From a virus: 64,000 nucleotides of DNA. This document shows, one piece after another, positions 54,270 to 62,813 of this stretch (position 1 is its first letter; each line of letters opens with the position of its first letter). The stretch lies in IMG/VR virus record IMGVR_UViG_3300014720_000017, positions 1 to 64,000 of that record; one strand, given 5' to 3'. The position numbers and the translations under genes were made by a program. The notes under the pieces were generated by a model that worked only from the letters and a program-made list of their open reading frames with translations, ran no database searches and was not told the DNA's origin.

Positions 54270-54863
54270 ATGATAACTTATTGGTTTCCTATAGGAATCT
54301 ACCATTCTTTTTATCCGTATCATGATTCTTTAAAAAAAGAATTGTTAAAATTATATCCAAAAAAGGACTACTCGTCGTCCGGCGAGATCGAAGGTTGGCC
54401 ATTTTGGACCAAATCGATACAGAAGGGATTCCAGAATCCTCTTCTTAAAGATTCCCCAATACTGTGTGATTTTTCTAATTGGGTGGAACTGGAAGTCGAT
54501 GATTTTTCAAGGAGCTACGGAAGCATCAAAAACTATCAGATACAGCAGTGCTGGATGAATTATTATGAAAAGGGAGATTTCCAAGAACCGCACATACATC
54601 CAGGATTTGATTTCAGCGCGATATATTATGTTTCTGTACCTGAAAAAAGCGGTCGACTGGTTTTTGAAAATCCCAATTCAATATTTGAAATGAGACCTAT
54701 CCGAGTAGACAAGGACACAGATTTAAATTGTACGGCCGCTATCTATCAACCTTTAGAAGGTCAACTTGTTGTATTTAGGAGCAATCTAAGACACGGAGTA
54801 TATCCCCATAATAACACTGAACCTAGAATTAGCTTGGCATTTAATCTAAATGAAAAATTATAA
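54270..54863 (+). CDS. 2OG-Fe(II) oxygenase, TIGR02466-like
   Basis: A 197-aa protein. WFPIGIY at the N-terminus and CWMNYYEKGDFQEPHIHPGF (94-113) then SAIYYVSVPE are the family pattern; H108/H110, H175 (LRHGV) and R186 (PRISLAFN) fit the iron- and 2OG-binding set. Such enzymes hydroxylate or otherwise oxidise substrates with O2 and 2OG. First gene of the AT-rich cassette after the terminator. The substrate is unknown. Confidence 0.75.
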   Translation: MITYWFPIGIYHSFYPYHDSLKKELLKLYPKKDYSSSGEIEGWPFWTKSIQKGFQNPLLKDSPILCDFSNWVELEVDDFSRSYGSIKNYQIQQCWMNYYEKGDFQEPHIHPGFDFSAIYYVSVPEKSGRLVFENPNSIFEMRPIRVDKDTDLNCTAAIYQPLEGQLVVFRSNLRHGVYPHNNTEPRISLAFNLNEKL

Positions 54864-54960
54864 TATAATCTCTTCGAGATGTAGTAAATGGAACGGAAAA
54901 TATCCCTACGAGCAGTATAGAAATCCAAAAACGATACAGATATACGATATATCAAAATAA
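54850..54960 (+). CDS. Possible 36-residue peptide gene before the halogenase
   Basis: ATG at 54850 opens 36 codons ending TAA at 54960, overlapping the oxygenase end by 14 bases. The product has one Trp (W14), one Cys, five Tyr and four Ile in a basic, polar peptide (SSRCSKWNGKYPYEQYRN in the middle). There is no clear Shine-Dalgarno, so translation would depend on coupling. It otherwise fills an unexplained 145-bp gap directly before a flavin halogenase. It could be a substrate peptide, a leader peptide, or chance. Confidence 0.3.
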   Translation: MKNYNIISSRCSKWNGKYPYEQYRNPKTIQIYDISK

Positions 54961-54981
54961 TATTTCTATGATTTAATATCA

Positions 54982-54988
54982 ATAAATA
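54982..54988 (+). promoter_or_regulatory. Late promoter (ATAAATA) of the halogenase
   Basis: ATAAATA 20 bases before the ATG at 55009, with AAAGGA between. Indicates late expression of the halogenase and following genes. Confidence 0.55.
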
Positions 54989-55008
54989 AATCACCAAAGG
55001 AAAAATGT

Positions 55009-56616
55009 ATGCATATAAAAAAAATTACCATAATCGGCGGAGGATCTTCAGGATGGATGACCGCTGCTGCCTTATCAAAACTATGCCCCTTTTTAGAAAT
55101 TACTCTAATCGAATCTCAAAAGATAGGCACGGTTGGGGTGGGCGAAAGCACACTAGGCCATATCAATAAATTTTTACATATTTTAGATTTGAAAGACGAA
55201 GACTGGATGGCAGCGTGTAATGCTACTTATAAAAATTCAATAAGATTTACCAATTTTAGACAGGGACAAGGAGAATCATTTGAATATCCGTTTGCTCCCG
55301 GATTTGATCTCACAGACAAGCCCAACGGTATTCAGTCTTGGGTAGAGCTAGCAGCAATGTTTCCTAAAGAATTTGGTCCTGAATCATTTGCAGAATTTTT
55401 CTGTACAGGAAATACCATGTTGGCCAAATACAATAAACAGTCAAAAAATGAACAAGGCGTCTTGCGAAATTTTAATTTCAAATATGATACTGCATATCAC
55501 ATGGATGCAGGACTTTTTGGAAATTATCTACGAGATAACATAGCTATCCCGAATGGTGTCAAACATCTACAGGGCGATATTCATAGTTATAAAAAAGACA
55601 GATCTGGTAACATCACAGAGATATTTACAGAGACTGGGCAGATTCTTAAATCAGATCTGTGGATTGATTGTACAGGATTTAAATCTATTCTATTAGAAAA
55701 TTGGATGGGCTCACAATTTGTTTCATTTAAAGACAGCCTTGCTAATGATATGGCATGGGCATGTAGAATTCCATACATCGATAGAGAACGTGAAATGCAC
55801 AACGTTACAGATTGTCATGCACTAGATAACGGTTGGGTTTGGAATATCCCACTATGGAATAGAATTGGTACTGGGTATGTTTTTTCAACAAGATTTGTTA
55901 CTCCAGAAGATGCACAAAAAGAATTTCGTACTCACTTAGCTGTAAAGCACAGTCCAGAAATCGCAGAACAAGCAGAAATGTTTCAAGTGAAGATCTCACA
56001 CGGCAAACGTCGTAGAGCTTGGGTAGAAAATGTCGTAGGTATAGGACTCAGTTATGGTTTTGTCGAACCTTTAGAATCTACTGGACTACTCACCACACAC
56101 GAAAATATCATAAAGCTGATAGAAATTTTAAACAGAAGAAACGGGTATGTTTCTAGAATCGAAAAAGACGGATTTAATTTAGCAGTTGACAGAGAAGTAA
56201 CAACCTTCAAAGATTTTGTAGCCATGCATTATGCATTTAGTATGCGAACAGATACCCCATATTGGCGTTGGTGCACTCAGATTAACGAATATGCTCCAGA
56301 TATGATGAACGATTTTATAGCCACACATGGTGGATTTGCTAACCTTATAGGCAACGTAACAGCTAATCAAGTATACCCTCCCGATATGCAAGGAGCCATG
56401 TACATAGCAGCCGGTCAAGGTATTCGACCAGAATCTCTTAAACCTCTTGTGTACTATAAAGATTGGACTGGTTTAAAAACCGAAGAATTAAATGTTACAA
56501 GACGTAATCACGAACAATATAAAGATTATGTAATTGATTATGTAAAAAGTTGCCCTTCCCATTATGAATTTCTAAAACAAAATATATATGGCGGAGTCGA
56601 TGAGCATTCTGTGTAA
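55009..56616 (+). CDS. Flavin-dependent halogenase (PrnA/VirX1-like)
   Basis: A 535-aa protein. FAD-binding GGGSSGWMTAAAL (10-22); VGVGEST (42-48); the halogenase motif W-x-W-x-I-P at 276-281 (WVWNIP). K75 in TYKNSIRF aligns by context with the catalytic Lys79 of PrnA, and E356-S357 in EPLESTGL with its Glu346-Ser347. Tryptophan-halogenase-type genes occur in marine cyanophages; one, VirX1 of cyanophage Syn10, was reported as an iodide-preferring enzyme of broad substrate range. All key motifs are intact, so it is probably active on a Trp, indole or phenol group with FADH2 and halide. No flavin reductase is seen nearby; the host would supply it. Confidence 0.92.
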   Translation: MHIKKITIIGGGSSGWMTAAALSKLCPFLEITLIESQKIGTVGVGESTLGHINKFLHILDLKDEDWMAACNATYKNSIRFTNFRQGQGESFEYPFAPGFDLTDKPNGIQSWVELAAMFPKEFGPESFAEFFCTGNTMLAKYNKQSKNEQGVLRNFNFKYDTAYHMDAGLFGNYLRDNIAIPNGVKHLQGDIHSYKKDRSGNITEIFTETGQILKSDLWIDCTGFKSILLENWMGSQFVSFKDSLANDMAWACRIPYIDREREMHNVTDCHALDNGWVWNIPLWNRIGTGYVFSTRFVTPEDAQKEFRTHLAVKHSPEIAEQAEMFQVKISHGKRRRAWVENVVGIGLSYGFVEPLESTGLLTTHENIIKLIEILNRRNGYVSRIEKDGFNLAVDREVTTFKDFVAMHYAFSMRTDTPYWRWCTQINEYAPDMMNDFIATHGGFANLIGNVTANQVYPPDMQGAMYIAAGQGIRPESLKPLVYYKDWTGLKTEELNVTRRNHEQYKDYVIDYVKSCPSHYEFLKQNIYGGVDEHSV

Positions 56617-57400
56617 AAAACTATTTGGTAAAATTTGGAAGAAAAAACCCTGGGTACGATTTTACTCGATGGAGCCAGGAGTCACAACTCTATATCCCAT
56701 ATATCCATCTAAACAGCTGAGTCGAAAATATAGATCTTGGCCAGAAGATCAGAATGTGATGTCAACCAAAAACTGTCCGGGGATTCTTAAACTCACCTCG
56801 GCTGGGTGGATAGTACCGGCTCCTGCTGATTTTATAATCAAAGTACACGAATCTGGTATATCTTATGACTGGCGGGAACCCTGGAGATTCAAAATCGGAC
56901 CAGAATATCCGCTCGATGTGGCACGGTATGTATCGGCGGTACACGGACCGAATCAAACTATGTGCTTGTTAGACGATCCTTCAGAAATATTAAGTTCTAT
57001 CGTAAAAATAGAAACTCCTTGGAGGGTTGAGGCATCAGATGATATTGTATTTGTAATGATGCCGGTGCATTATAACAACGAAGATAGATTTTTTTCAGCT
57101 ACTGGAATTTTAGATAGTAGATATGGATACAACTTAAACATTCAATTGTTTTGGAAAAAAAAACACGGAGAAACTTTGGTAAAAGCCGGAACACCTCTAT
57201 GCCATATTATTCCTATGAAGAGGGAATATCTGTCTGTGGGAAGCTATGACGTTACTATTGATGAAGCCGATTCTGCAGACTGGACTCGCGAAAGAGCTTG
57301 GGTTTATGCCTCTAATTGTGCCATTCTGAAGACTGATTCGTTATCTTCAAGATTAAATAGATTAACTAAGATCTTAAAAAATTACACCAAAAGGAAATAA
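56588..57400 (+). CDS. Conserved unknown protein, possibly DUF6065-like
   Basis: A 270-aa protein. An internal ATG at 56600, preceded by GGCGGAG, may be the real start. Beta-rich, with many Trp/Pro (VRFYSMEPGVTTLYPIYPSK; GWIVPAPADFIIKV; SDDIVFVMMPVHYNNEDRFF; GTPLCHIIPM). It lacks an HxD...H iron motif. Overlaps the halogenase end, so it is probably co-translated with it. I recall such proteins beside halogenases or oxygenases in marine phages but cannot name the activity. Confidence 0.65.
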   Translation: MAESMSILCKKLFGKIWKKKPWVRFYSMEPGVTTLYPIYPSKQLSRKYRSWPEDQNVMSTKNCPGILKLTSAGWIVPAPADFIIKVHESGISYDWREPWRFKIGPEYPLDVARYVSAVHGPNQTMCLLDDPSEILSSIVKIETPWRVEASDDIVFVMMPVHYNNEDRFFSATGILDSRYGYNLNIQLFWKKKHGETLVKAGTPLCHIIPMKREYLSVGSYDVTIDEADSADWTRERAWVYASNCAILKTDSLSSRLNRLTKILKNYTKRK

Positions 57401-57403
57401 ATT

Positions 57404-57643
57404 ATGTCAGTAAAACAAACTCTATTAGATAAAATGGTTGCACTTGAGATAGAAAGGGAAAAAATTCAAAAAGAGTTGCAACAATTAGAATCTGATTTCG
57501 CCAACGTTAAATTAAACCCATACGGCATTACGTCTATTGATTTTGCTAAGAGACAAGAATTAAGTAGTGATTCATTAAAAATGGAGGGATGTCTAATGGG
57601 TTTGAAACTAGCTGTAGAAATCTGTGATGAATCATCTGCCTAA
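57404..57643 (+). CDS. Small coiled-coil protein
   Basis: A 79-aa protein (MSVKQTLLDKMVALEIEREK; KELQQLESDFANVKL; SLKMEGCLMGLKLAVEICDE): two helices typical of a dimeric coiled coil. Four bases after the preceding stop and overlapping the next gene by 17 bases. Possibly a scaffold or partner for the cassette enzymes; function unknown. Confidence 0.6.
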   Translation: MSVKQTLLDKMVALEIEREKIQKELQQLESDFANVKLNPYGITSIDFAKRQELSSDSLKMEGCLMGLKLAVEICDESSA

Positions 57644-58223
57644 TCAAGATCAATACGGAGAAATACAGTTATTTCGGCCGACTATATGGAAGTATCAATA
57701 TTCTTTTAATTGGGACTCCCTAAAACCAAAAATAGATGATCTGTTTCTACATAGCAAGACTAATAGTCTATTAGAGAAAAAATCTGCATGGTCAACTGTT
57801 AGCTGCGATTCTGATCTACAACCACACCACTGGTCTGAGTTACAACATTTTATTGATTGGATAGATATAATCACACTCGGACTAGCAAAAGATTTAAATT
57901 TTCAATCTGCTGATTATAAGATCACTAACTCATGGGTCAATCGCCACGACTTCTCAGGAGAAACTATAGAACATAATCATAACAACACTACCTTTGTGGT
58001 ATCAGCATATTTAAATTGCCCACCAAATTCAGGAAACATAGTTTTTAAAGATCCTTTAGAATATCATAAATCTTCTTGGCCTATTTTTCCTGAAGAACAT
58101 CTGTATCAAGAAATTTCAGTTGCCACTAATGATGTTTTAATTTTTCCTGGATATCTCAAACATTATGTACAACCCAATTTGAGTTCAGAATCTAGATATG
58201 TAATGACATTTAATATACAATGA
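57627..58223 (+). CDS. 2OG-Fe(II) oxygenase-like protein
   Basis: A 198-aa protein from the ATG at 57627 (a GTG lies directly before it). SWVNRHDFSGETIEHNHNNT then SAYLNCPP.SGNIVFKDP fits the TIGR02466-type core; H116/H118, H179 (YLKHYV) and R190 (SRYVMTFN) are candidate iron and 2OG ligands. Same fold family as the products at 54270 and 59020 but divergent. Overlaps the neighbours on both sides. Confidence 0.68.
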   Translation: MNHLPNQDQYGEIQLFRPTIWKYQYSFNWDSLKPKIDDLFLHSKTNSLLEKKSAWSTVSCDSDLQPHHWSELQHFIDWIDIITLGLAKDLNFQSADYKITNSWVNRHDFSGETIEHNHNNTTFVVSAYLNCPPNSGNIVFKDPLEYHKSSWPIFPEEHLYQEISVATNDVLIFPGYLKHYVQPNLSSESRYVMTFNIQ

Positions 58224-59023
58224 TGAATTTTAAAAGATGCTATCCTGATGCAAATAATTTTGATAAGATTATAAAATTTAAATCTTTTCAAGATTGGAAA
58301 TTTGAATTTGTAGAATTAGATTACGGCATAGGATATTGGATCGTTGAAAATCCGTTTTTTGACGACGGGTTTGAATTATTTAAAAATGTGATAAGTTGTT
58401 TTCCTATCCAGAAAAGCAATAGTTTATCTAGCTCTATCCAACCAAACCCATTTGATACCATACATGTGCCAGAATGGGTTCACAAAGATATTTGCCTATT
58501 GATTAGAGATTTTTATCTTGAGAATGTTAAACTTCCGGTATTCGATCCACAGGTGCACGAATGGGGAAACATATATTATAAATCATCGATAAAACCTATC
58601 AGCTGCTGGAGAATACCGCACATGGATTATGATCACGGAATGGTAGCTAATTTATGGTTCACTGATCATGACCTTCAGGATAGCTGTACAAAAATTTATA
58701 AGTACCATGGTGAAGTGCACGATTTAATATACGATTTTCAAATAGACACAAAACATAAAATGCACGAAGAATGGCGATCGCTGGCTGAGATACCTAAAAA
58801 AAGTTCAGGGTGGTTCAACACCAACGATGACGACTTAGCAAGATGGGGATTCGAATATTTAGGCAGTGTGCCAACAAAAGAAAAAACATTATCGATGTAT
58901 CAAGCCAACGTGTGTCATACTCCGTATATTTCGGAAAATGTTGATTTTAGGTGGAGCCATACGTTTGCTTTTTCGCATCTAACAAGCAACAATTTAAACT
59001 TACGAGATTTCATCAAAATATGA
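58220..59023 (+). CDS. 2OG-Fe(II) oxygenase-like protein, HxD type
   Basis: A 267-aa protein. RIPHMDYDHGMVANLWFTDH gives H134-x-D136; H233 in VCHTPYI and R244 in VDFRWSHTFAF complete the set. The long central insertion (about 150-225) is charged and unlike the neighbours. Starts by ATGA overlap with the previous gene and ends with an ATGA overlap to the next. Confidence 0.65.
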   Translation: MMNFKRCYPDANNFDKIIKFKSFQDWKFEFVELDYGIGYWIVENPFFDDGFELFKNVISCFPIQKSNSLSSSIQPNPFDTIHVPEWVHKDICLLIRDFYLENVKLPVFDPQVHEWGNIYYKSSIKPISCWRIPHMDYDHGMVANLWFTDHDLQDSCTKIYKYHGEVHDLIYDFQIDTKHKMHEEWRSLAEIPKKSSGWFNTNDDDLARWGFEYLGSVPTKEKTLSMYQANVCHTPYISENVDFRWSHTFAFSHLTSNNLNLRDFIKI

Positions 59024-59649
59024 GATATGAATTATATTTCCCCACTCCTATCTGGTGGGAGGATACTGACGATATTGAAATAGAACCTATATTAAAATTA
59101 TGTTATAGGTTACATGAAAGTGACCCTGTTGGAAGAAATTTTAGTAATCAAGGAGGGTGGCAATCACAAGATTTTGAACCAGAGATTTATCCGGAACTAG
59201 CAGGTCTTTATAAAAAAATATTAAATCAAGCAGAAAATTGTGTTCGTGATTATGGATACGACGAAGATGAATGCGTGTTGTGTATTCCAAATATGTGGGT
59301 AAACATAAATGGAGAAAATCACACAAATTCAGTTCACATACACGATAATGCGTTTGTGTCTGGAGTATTTTATGTGAAAGCCGAACCTGGACAAGGTCCA
59401 GTTAATTTCTACAAGTGCTATTCCCAAGATTATATTGTGGCATCGCAGGCTCGAGTAAAACACTACACACCAATTAGTGCATCGGCAATGTCATTCCAAC
59501 CAGCCGTGGGAAAATTAATTATGTTTCCCGGGTATCTACCGCACGGAGTTGAACGAAACGGAACCACTAGCGATAGGATTTCTATTTCATTTAATGTAAA
59601 ACTTATGAGGAAAATAGATGGACTTTATTGGGCAAAAAATTCTAAGTGA
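59020..59649 (+). CDS. 2OG-Fe(II) oxygenase, TIGR02466-like
   Basis: A 209-aa protein from the ATG at 59020 (MRYELYFPTPIWWEDTDD), chosen over an upstream in-frame ATG at 58951 because it gives the usual family start and a 4-base overlap. NMWVNINGENHTNSVHIHDN then SGVFYVKAEPGQGPVNFY is diagnostic; H106/H108, H175 (LPHGVER) and R186 (DRISISFN) are the ligands. Confidence 0.8.
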   Translation: MRYELYFPTPIWWEDTDDIEIEPILKLCYRLHESDPVGRNFSNQGGWQSQDFEPEIYPELAGLYKKILNQAENCVRDYGYDEDECVLCIPNMWVNINGENHTNSVHIHDNAFVSGVFYVKAEPGQGPVNFYKCYSQDYIVASQARVKHYTPISASAMSFQPAVGKLIMFPGYLPHGVERNGTTSDRISISFNVKLMRKIDGLYWAKNSK

Positions 59650-60352
59650 AACTGATTTATTAAAGAATGATACTCCTCATTTCTTTAAAAATTTTATGTC
59701 AAACGCAAGTTCTCTAGCAACGTGGGCAGACATAGAAAGTTGTTTAAATCGTCCTGAGATTTTTAATTTTGAATTAATCGATAAAGATTCAAATATGAAA
59801 ATAGATATCCCACAGGCAAATAAGACATGGGTATGGGATAGACAGGTTCAAGATAAAAATTTTTTGTTTGATAAAGTTAATCACGGACACGGATTAGTGA
59901 TAATGAACTATGCATCTTACAGCGAAACAACTAATAAATTAGTGCAGACTTTTGAAAAAATATTTGATATAAATGCTGCATTACATGTGTATTGCGGGTT
60001 AGAAGGCGCCAAATCTTTTCCTATACACGACGACTATCCTGTAAATTTTATTATACAGGTAGAAGGAAAAACACGATGGAAAGTATTTCATAATAGAATA
60101 TCTAACCTGTATCAGATCGGTACATTAAATAATCAACGGTATGACAAACACATAGATGAAAACGATTTAGAAGTTGCTCTAGATGTTGAATTAGAGCCCA
60201 ACGATGCATTGTATATTCCCTCGAGATGTTACCATGTAGCCTATCCGACTGCTAAAAGAATAAGTCTTAGCGTGCCTTGTTGGATAAAATATCCTAGCGA
60301 TCCACCAAGTAAGAGCTCAGATAGAAATTGGTATCAATTGAGAAAAAATTAG
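59618..60352 (+). CDS. JmjC/cupin-type 2OG oxygenase-like protein
   Basis: A 244-aa protein. FPIHDDYPVNFIIQVEGKTR (134-153) gives H137-x-D139 and ALYIPSRCYHVAYPT gives H206, the layout of cupin-8/JmjC hydroxylases such as ribosomal-oxygenase (ROXY) or FIH-type enzymes. Many such enzymes hydroxylate protein side chains (His, Arg, Asn), which supports a protein substrate. GAGG 7 bases before the ATG; overlaps the preceding gene by 32 bases. Confidence 0.72.
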   Translation: MDFIGQKILSETDLLKNDTPHFFKNFMSNASSLATWADIESCLNRPEIFNFELIDKDSNMKIDIPQANKTWVWDRQVQDKNFLFDKVNHGHGLVIMNYASYSETTNKLVQTFEKIFDINAALHVYCGLEGAKSFPIHDDYPVNFIIQVEGKTRWKVFHNRISNLYQIGTLNNQRYDKHIDENDLEVALDVELEPNDALYIPSRCYHVAYPTAKRISLSVPCWIKYPSDPPSKSSDRNWYQLRKN

Positions 60353-60355
60353 ATC

Positions 60356-61012
60356 ATGCATACTATACCAGTGATTATATTAGACAATTTTTTAGAAAAT
60401 CCAGATATGATGCGAAAGTTTGCATTAAGTCAAGAATTTTATCCTGATGATCAAGGAAGATGGCCGGGTATCCGAAGCAAAGGATTACATGAACTAGATC
60501 CTGGAATATTTGAAAATTTTACCAAAAAGTTTTTTTCTATATTTTTCGACATTGGGGAAATAGGATGGAAAGTAGAAGCGAAATTCCAAAAAATAAACAG
60601 TCGATACGGATCGGGGTGGGCGCATACAGATCCGGGACCTATCATTACAGGTATACTCTATCTAGATAGAGATTTTTGTGAAAAAAGCGGTACCACAATT
60701 TTAGAAAAAAAACAATTAGATTCTAATAGTGGAATGGAATATAGGCAGGACGAAAAAATAAAATTTTACCAAGGTAAAATTTCTAAAGAACAAGCCGATG
60801 AACTGAGAATAAGAAATAATTCGTGTTTTGCAGACAGCATAAAAATTTCATCTAAATATAATAGATTGATAGCCTTTGATTCGAATCTAATACACACTGC
60901 CGAAGACTTTATTGGACAGGACGGAGAAGATCGTCTCACCTTAGTTTTTTTTGTAAAAGATATAAGTACTGGCCGTACACCTGTTTTTAGATCGAAGATT
61001 GTTATTTTATAG
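60356..61012 (+). CDS. 2OG oxygenase-like protein, DUF6445-like, paralogue A
   Basis: A 218-aa protein: VIILDNFLENPDMMRKFALS, RWPGIRSKGLHEL, GWAHTDPGPIITGILYLD (H90-x-D92), H180 in SNLIHTAED, R193 in EDRLTLVFF. It shares all these blocks with the products at 61594 and 62295, so the three are paralogues. The DNFxxxPxxxRxxAL start is typical of DUF6445 proteins. Confidence 0.68.
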   Translation: MHTIPVIILDNFLENPDMMRKFALSQEFYPDDQGRWPGIRSKGLHELDPGIFENFTKKFFSIFFDIGEIGWKVEAKFQKINSRYGSGWAHTDPGPIITGILYLDRDFCEKSGTTILEKKQLDSNSGMEYRQDEKIKFYQGKISKEQADELRIRNNSCFADSIKISSKYNRLIAFDSNLIHTAEDFIGQDGEDRLTLVFFVKDISTGRTPVFRSKIVIL

Positions 61013-61021
61013 GAGAAAATC

Positions 61022-61597
61022 GTGTTTAAGCCATTGGAGTTATTCGATGTCGTCGATAAAACCTATCAAAATGAGATCTATAATCTAGTAACTGATATAA
61101 ACTTCCCGTGGCATTTTATGGAAGATACAACCTACGAAAAAGCCACTGATAAAACATCATCTACTCCAGCCTTTGGTCATGTGGTATATCATCCAAGTCA
61201 ATCTCAAAATCCTCACGCTGAATTCTTTACTCCATTAGTTAACGCTATTACAGAACAAGCCAATATGGAATTAAAAATAGTTCACAGAATCCGTCTGGGG
61301 TTTTTACTCAACACAAAATACGCATACGCAGGCAGCCCATATCAATATAATACTGTACACAGAGACATGGAAACTCCTCATTGGACTGCTGTTTATTATC
61401 TAAACGATTGCGATGGAAGCACAGTAATTTTTAGAGAAACCGAAATCGCTGAAAAGTATTATCCTCTACACAAGTCAGAACCAAAGAAGGGAAAAGTAGT
61501 TGTATTTGACGGTATGCATTATCATGCCAGTACCTGCCCAAAAGTTTTTAATAAAAGAATAGTTTGCACTATAAATTTTTCCGCTGATATAAAATGA
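61022..61597 (+). CDS. 2OG-Fe(II) oxygenase, prolyl-hydroxylase-like, paralogue 1
   Basis: A 191-aa protein with a GTG start and AGGAG 6 bases upstream. DINFPWHFMED at the N-terminus; TVHRDMETPHWTAVYYLND gives H113-x-D115; KGKVVVFDGMHYHASTCP gives H168; R179 follows. The GSTVIFRE and KGKVVVF strands match P4H-type double-stranded beta-helix enzymes. Paralogue of the product at 62810. Confidence 0.75.
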   Translation: MFKPLELFDVVDKTYQNEIYNLVTDINFPWHFMEDTTYEKATDKTSSTPAFGHVVYHPSQSQNPHAEFFTPLVNAITEQANMELKIVHRIRLGFLLNTKYAYAGSPYQYNTVHRDMETPHWTAVYYLNDCDGSTVIFRETEIAEKYYPLHKSEPKKGKVVVFDGMHYHASTCPKVFNKRIVCTINFSADIK

Positions 61598-62295
61598 AAC
61601 AGTTTTTAGAAAAATTTCTTAGAGAAGAATATAATAGTAGAGTTATGATCAGCAGACTTGATCTAAAGAATAGACATTTACACCCATACTTTCCCACTAT
61701 CATTATAGATAACTTTTTCGAATCTCCGGATCTAGTAAGACACTGGGCCTTACAACAAGAGTTCTTTAAAGGAGAAAGAGGAACTTGGCCAGGTGTGCGT
61801 ACCGAGCTATTGCATGAATCAAATATAGAATTATATAATTATTTGATTCGAAAAATTTTTCAGATAATAAAAGATTACGGAGTCCAGGAAATATACGATA
61901 TGCAAACCGGATTTCAACTGATTGACGAAAGTTGGGGTACTGGATGGGTACACGATGACGATCCTAAACTACATGTGGCTGGATTAATTTACCTTTCCCC
62001 AACTGCTCCAATAGAATCAGGCACTACCTTATATGCAGATAATATAGATTTTGATGGAGAAAAATATACTAAAATTTTTATGGAAGATGTGTATTCTACA
62101 GAAGAAGAAAGAAGTAAATTTGCAAAATATAGACAAGAACAAAGATCGCACTTTACTCCCACAATACAGATCGGAAATGTATACAACAGATGTATTATTT
62201 TTGATACCAGAAATTGGCATAGTGCAGACAATTTTTTTGGCAAAGGTAAAGAAGATACTAGATTAACTAATGTATTCTTTTTCAAGGTAAGATAA
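61594..62295 (+). CDS. 2OG oxygenase-like protein, DUF6445-like, paralogue B
   Basis: A 233-aa protein: TIIIDNFFESPDLVRHWALQ, TWPGVRTELLHES, GTGWVHDDDPKLHVAGLIYL (H120-x-D122), H209 in RNWHSADNF, R223. Has an extra N-terminal 30 residues compared with paralogue A. ATGA overlap with the previous stop; TAATG overlap with the next gene. Confidence 0.68.
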   Translation: MKQFLEKFLREEYNSRVMISRLDLKNRHLHPYFPTIIIDNFFESPDLVRHWALQQEFFKGERGTWPGVRTELLHESNIELYNYLIRKIFQIIKDYGVQEIYDMQTGFQLIDESWGTGWVHDDDPKLHVAGLIYLSPTAPIESGTTLYADNIDFDGEKYTKIFMEDVYSTEEERSKFAKYRQEQRSHFTPTIQIGNVYNRCIIFDTRNWHSADNFFGKGKEDTRLTNVFFFKVR

Positions 62296-62813
62296 TGTTA
62301 ACTAATATTGCACAACATTTTAAAATTGTTGATAATTTTTTAGAATTGCCTGGTTTATGGAGATCGTTTGCACTAAAACAGGAATACACAAAAGATCAAT
62401 CGGGATATCCTGGTAAAAAAAGCAAACCATTGGACGAAATACACGAGAATATTTTCCATTCGTTAGCAGAAAAAATTGTTAAACATGTCAGTGGAAAAAA
62501 TAATTTTCAAAGATTGAAAATACAATTTGCATATACAGAGGAGTCTAAATTTTTACAAAATATACATCAAGACGAGTTATTTTATAACGTAGCGGGAATA
62601 ATTTATCTAAATGAAAATCCTCCTATAGGTACCGGAACTTTATTTTATAATAAGAATCCTAACGGCGAGTTAATAAAAACCCTAACTGTAGAAAATGTCT
62701 TTAATAGAATGATTATTTTTAATCCAACTTTGTGGCATTCTCCTGCGAATACGTTCGGCAATGATCTTGAAACAGGCAGACTTACCGTTACGTTTTTTGG
62801 AATAGCAACATGA
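62295..62813 (+). CDS. 2OG oxygenase-like protein, DUF6445-like, paralogue C
   Basis: A 172-aa protein: FKIVDNFLELPGLWRSFALK, YPGKKSKPLDEIHEN, NIHQDELFYNVAGIIYLNEN (H91-x-D93), H148 in TLWHSPANT, R162 in TGRLTVTFF. Shortest of the three because the segment between the two metal-binding halves is reduced. TAATG coupling upstream and ATGA coupling downstream. Confidence 0.68.
   Translation: MLTNIAQHFKIVDNFLELPGLWRSFALKQEYTKDQSGYPGKKSKPLDEIHENIFHSLAEKIVKHVSGKNNFQRLKIQFAYTEESKFLQNIHQDELFYNVAGIIYLNENPPIGTGTLFYNKNPNGELIKTLTVENVFNRMIIFNPTLWHSPANTFGNDLETGRLTVTFFGIAT

Noticed and set aside
54761-54997. 78-codon minus-strand frame across the halogenase leader
   Set aside because: AT-rich Ile/Tyr composition typical of antisense noise; opposite to all neighbouring genes.
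58951-59019. N-terminal extension of the 59020 oxygenase
   Set aside because: The extension is the out-of-frame end of the previous gene; the 59020 ATG gives the family start and a standard 4-base overlap.
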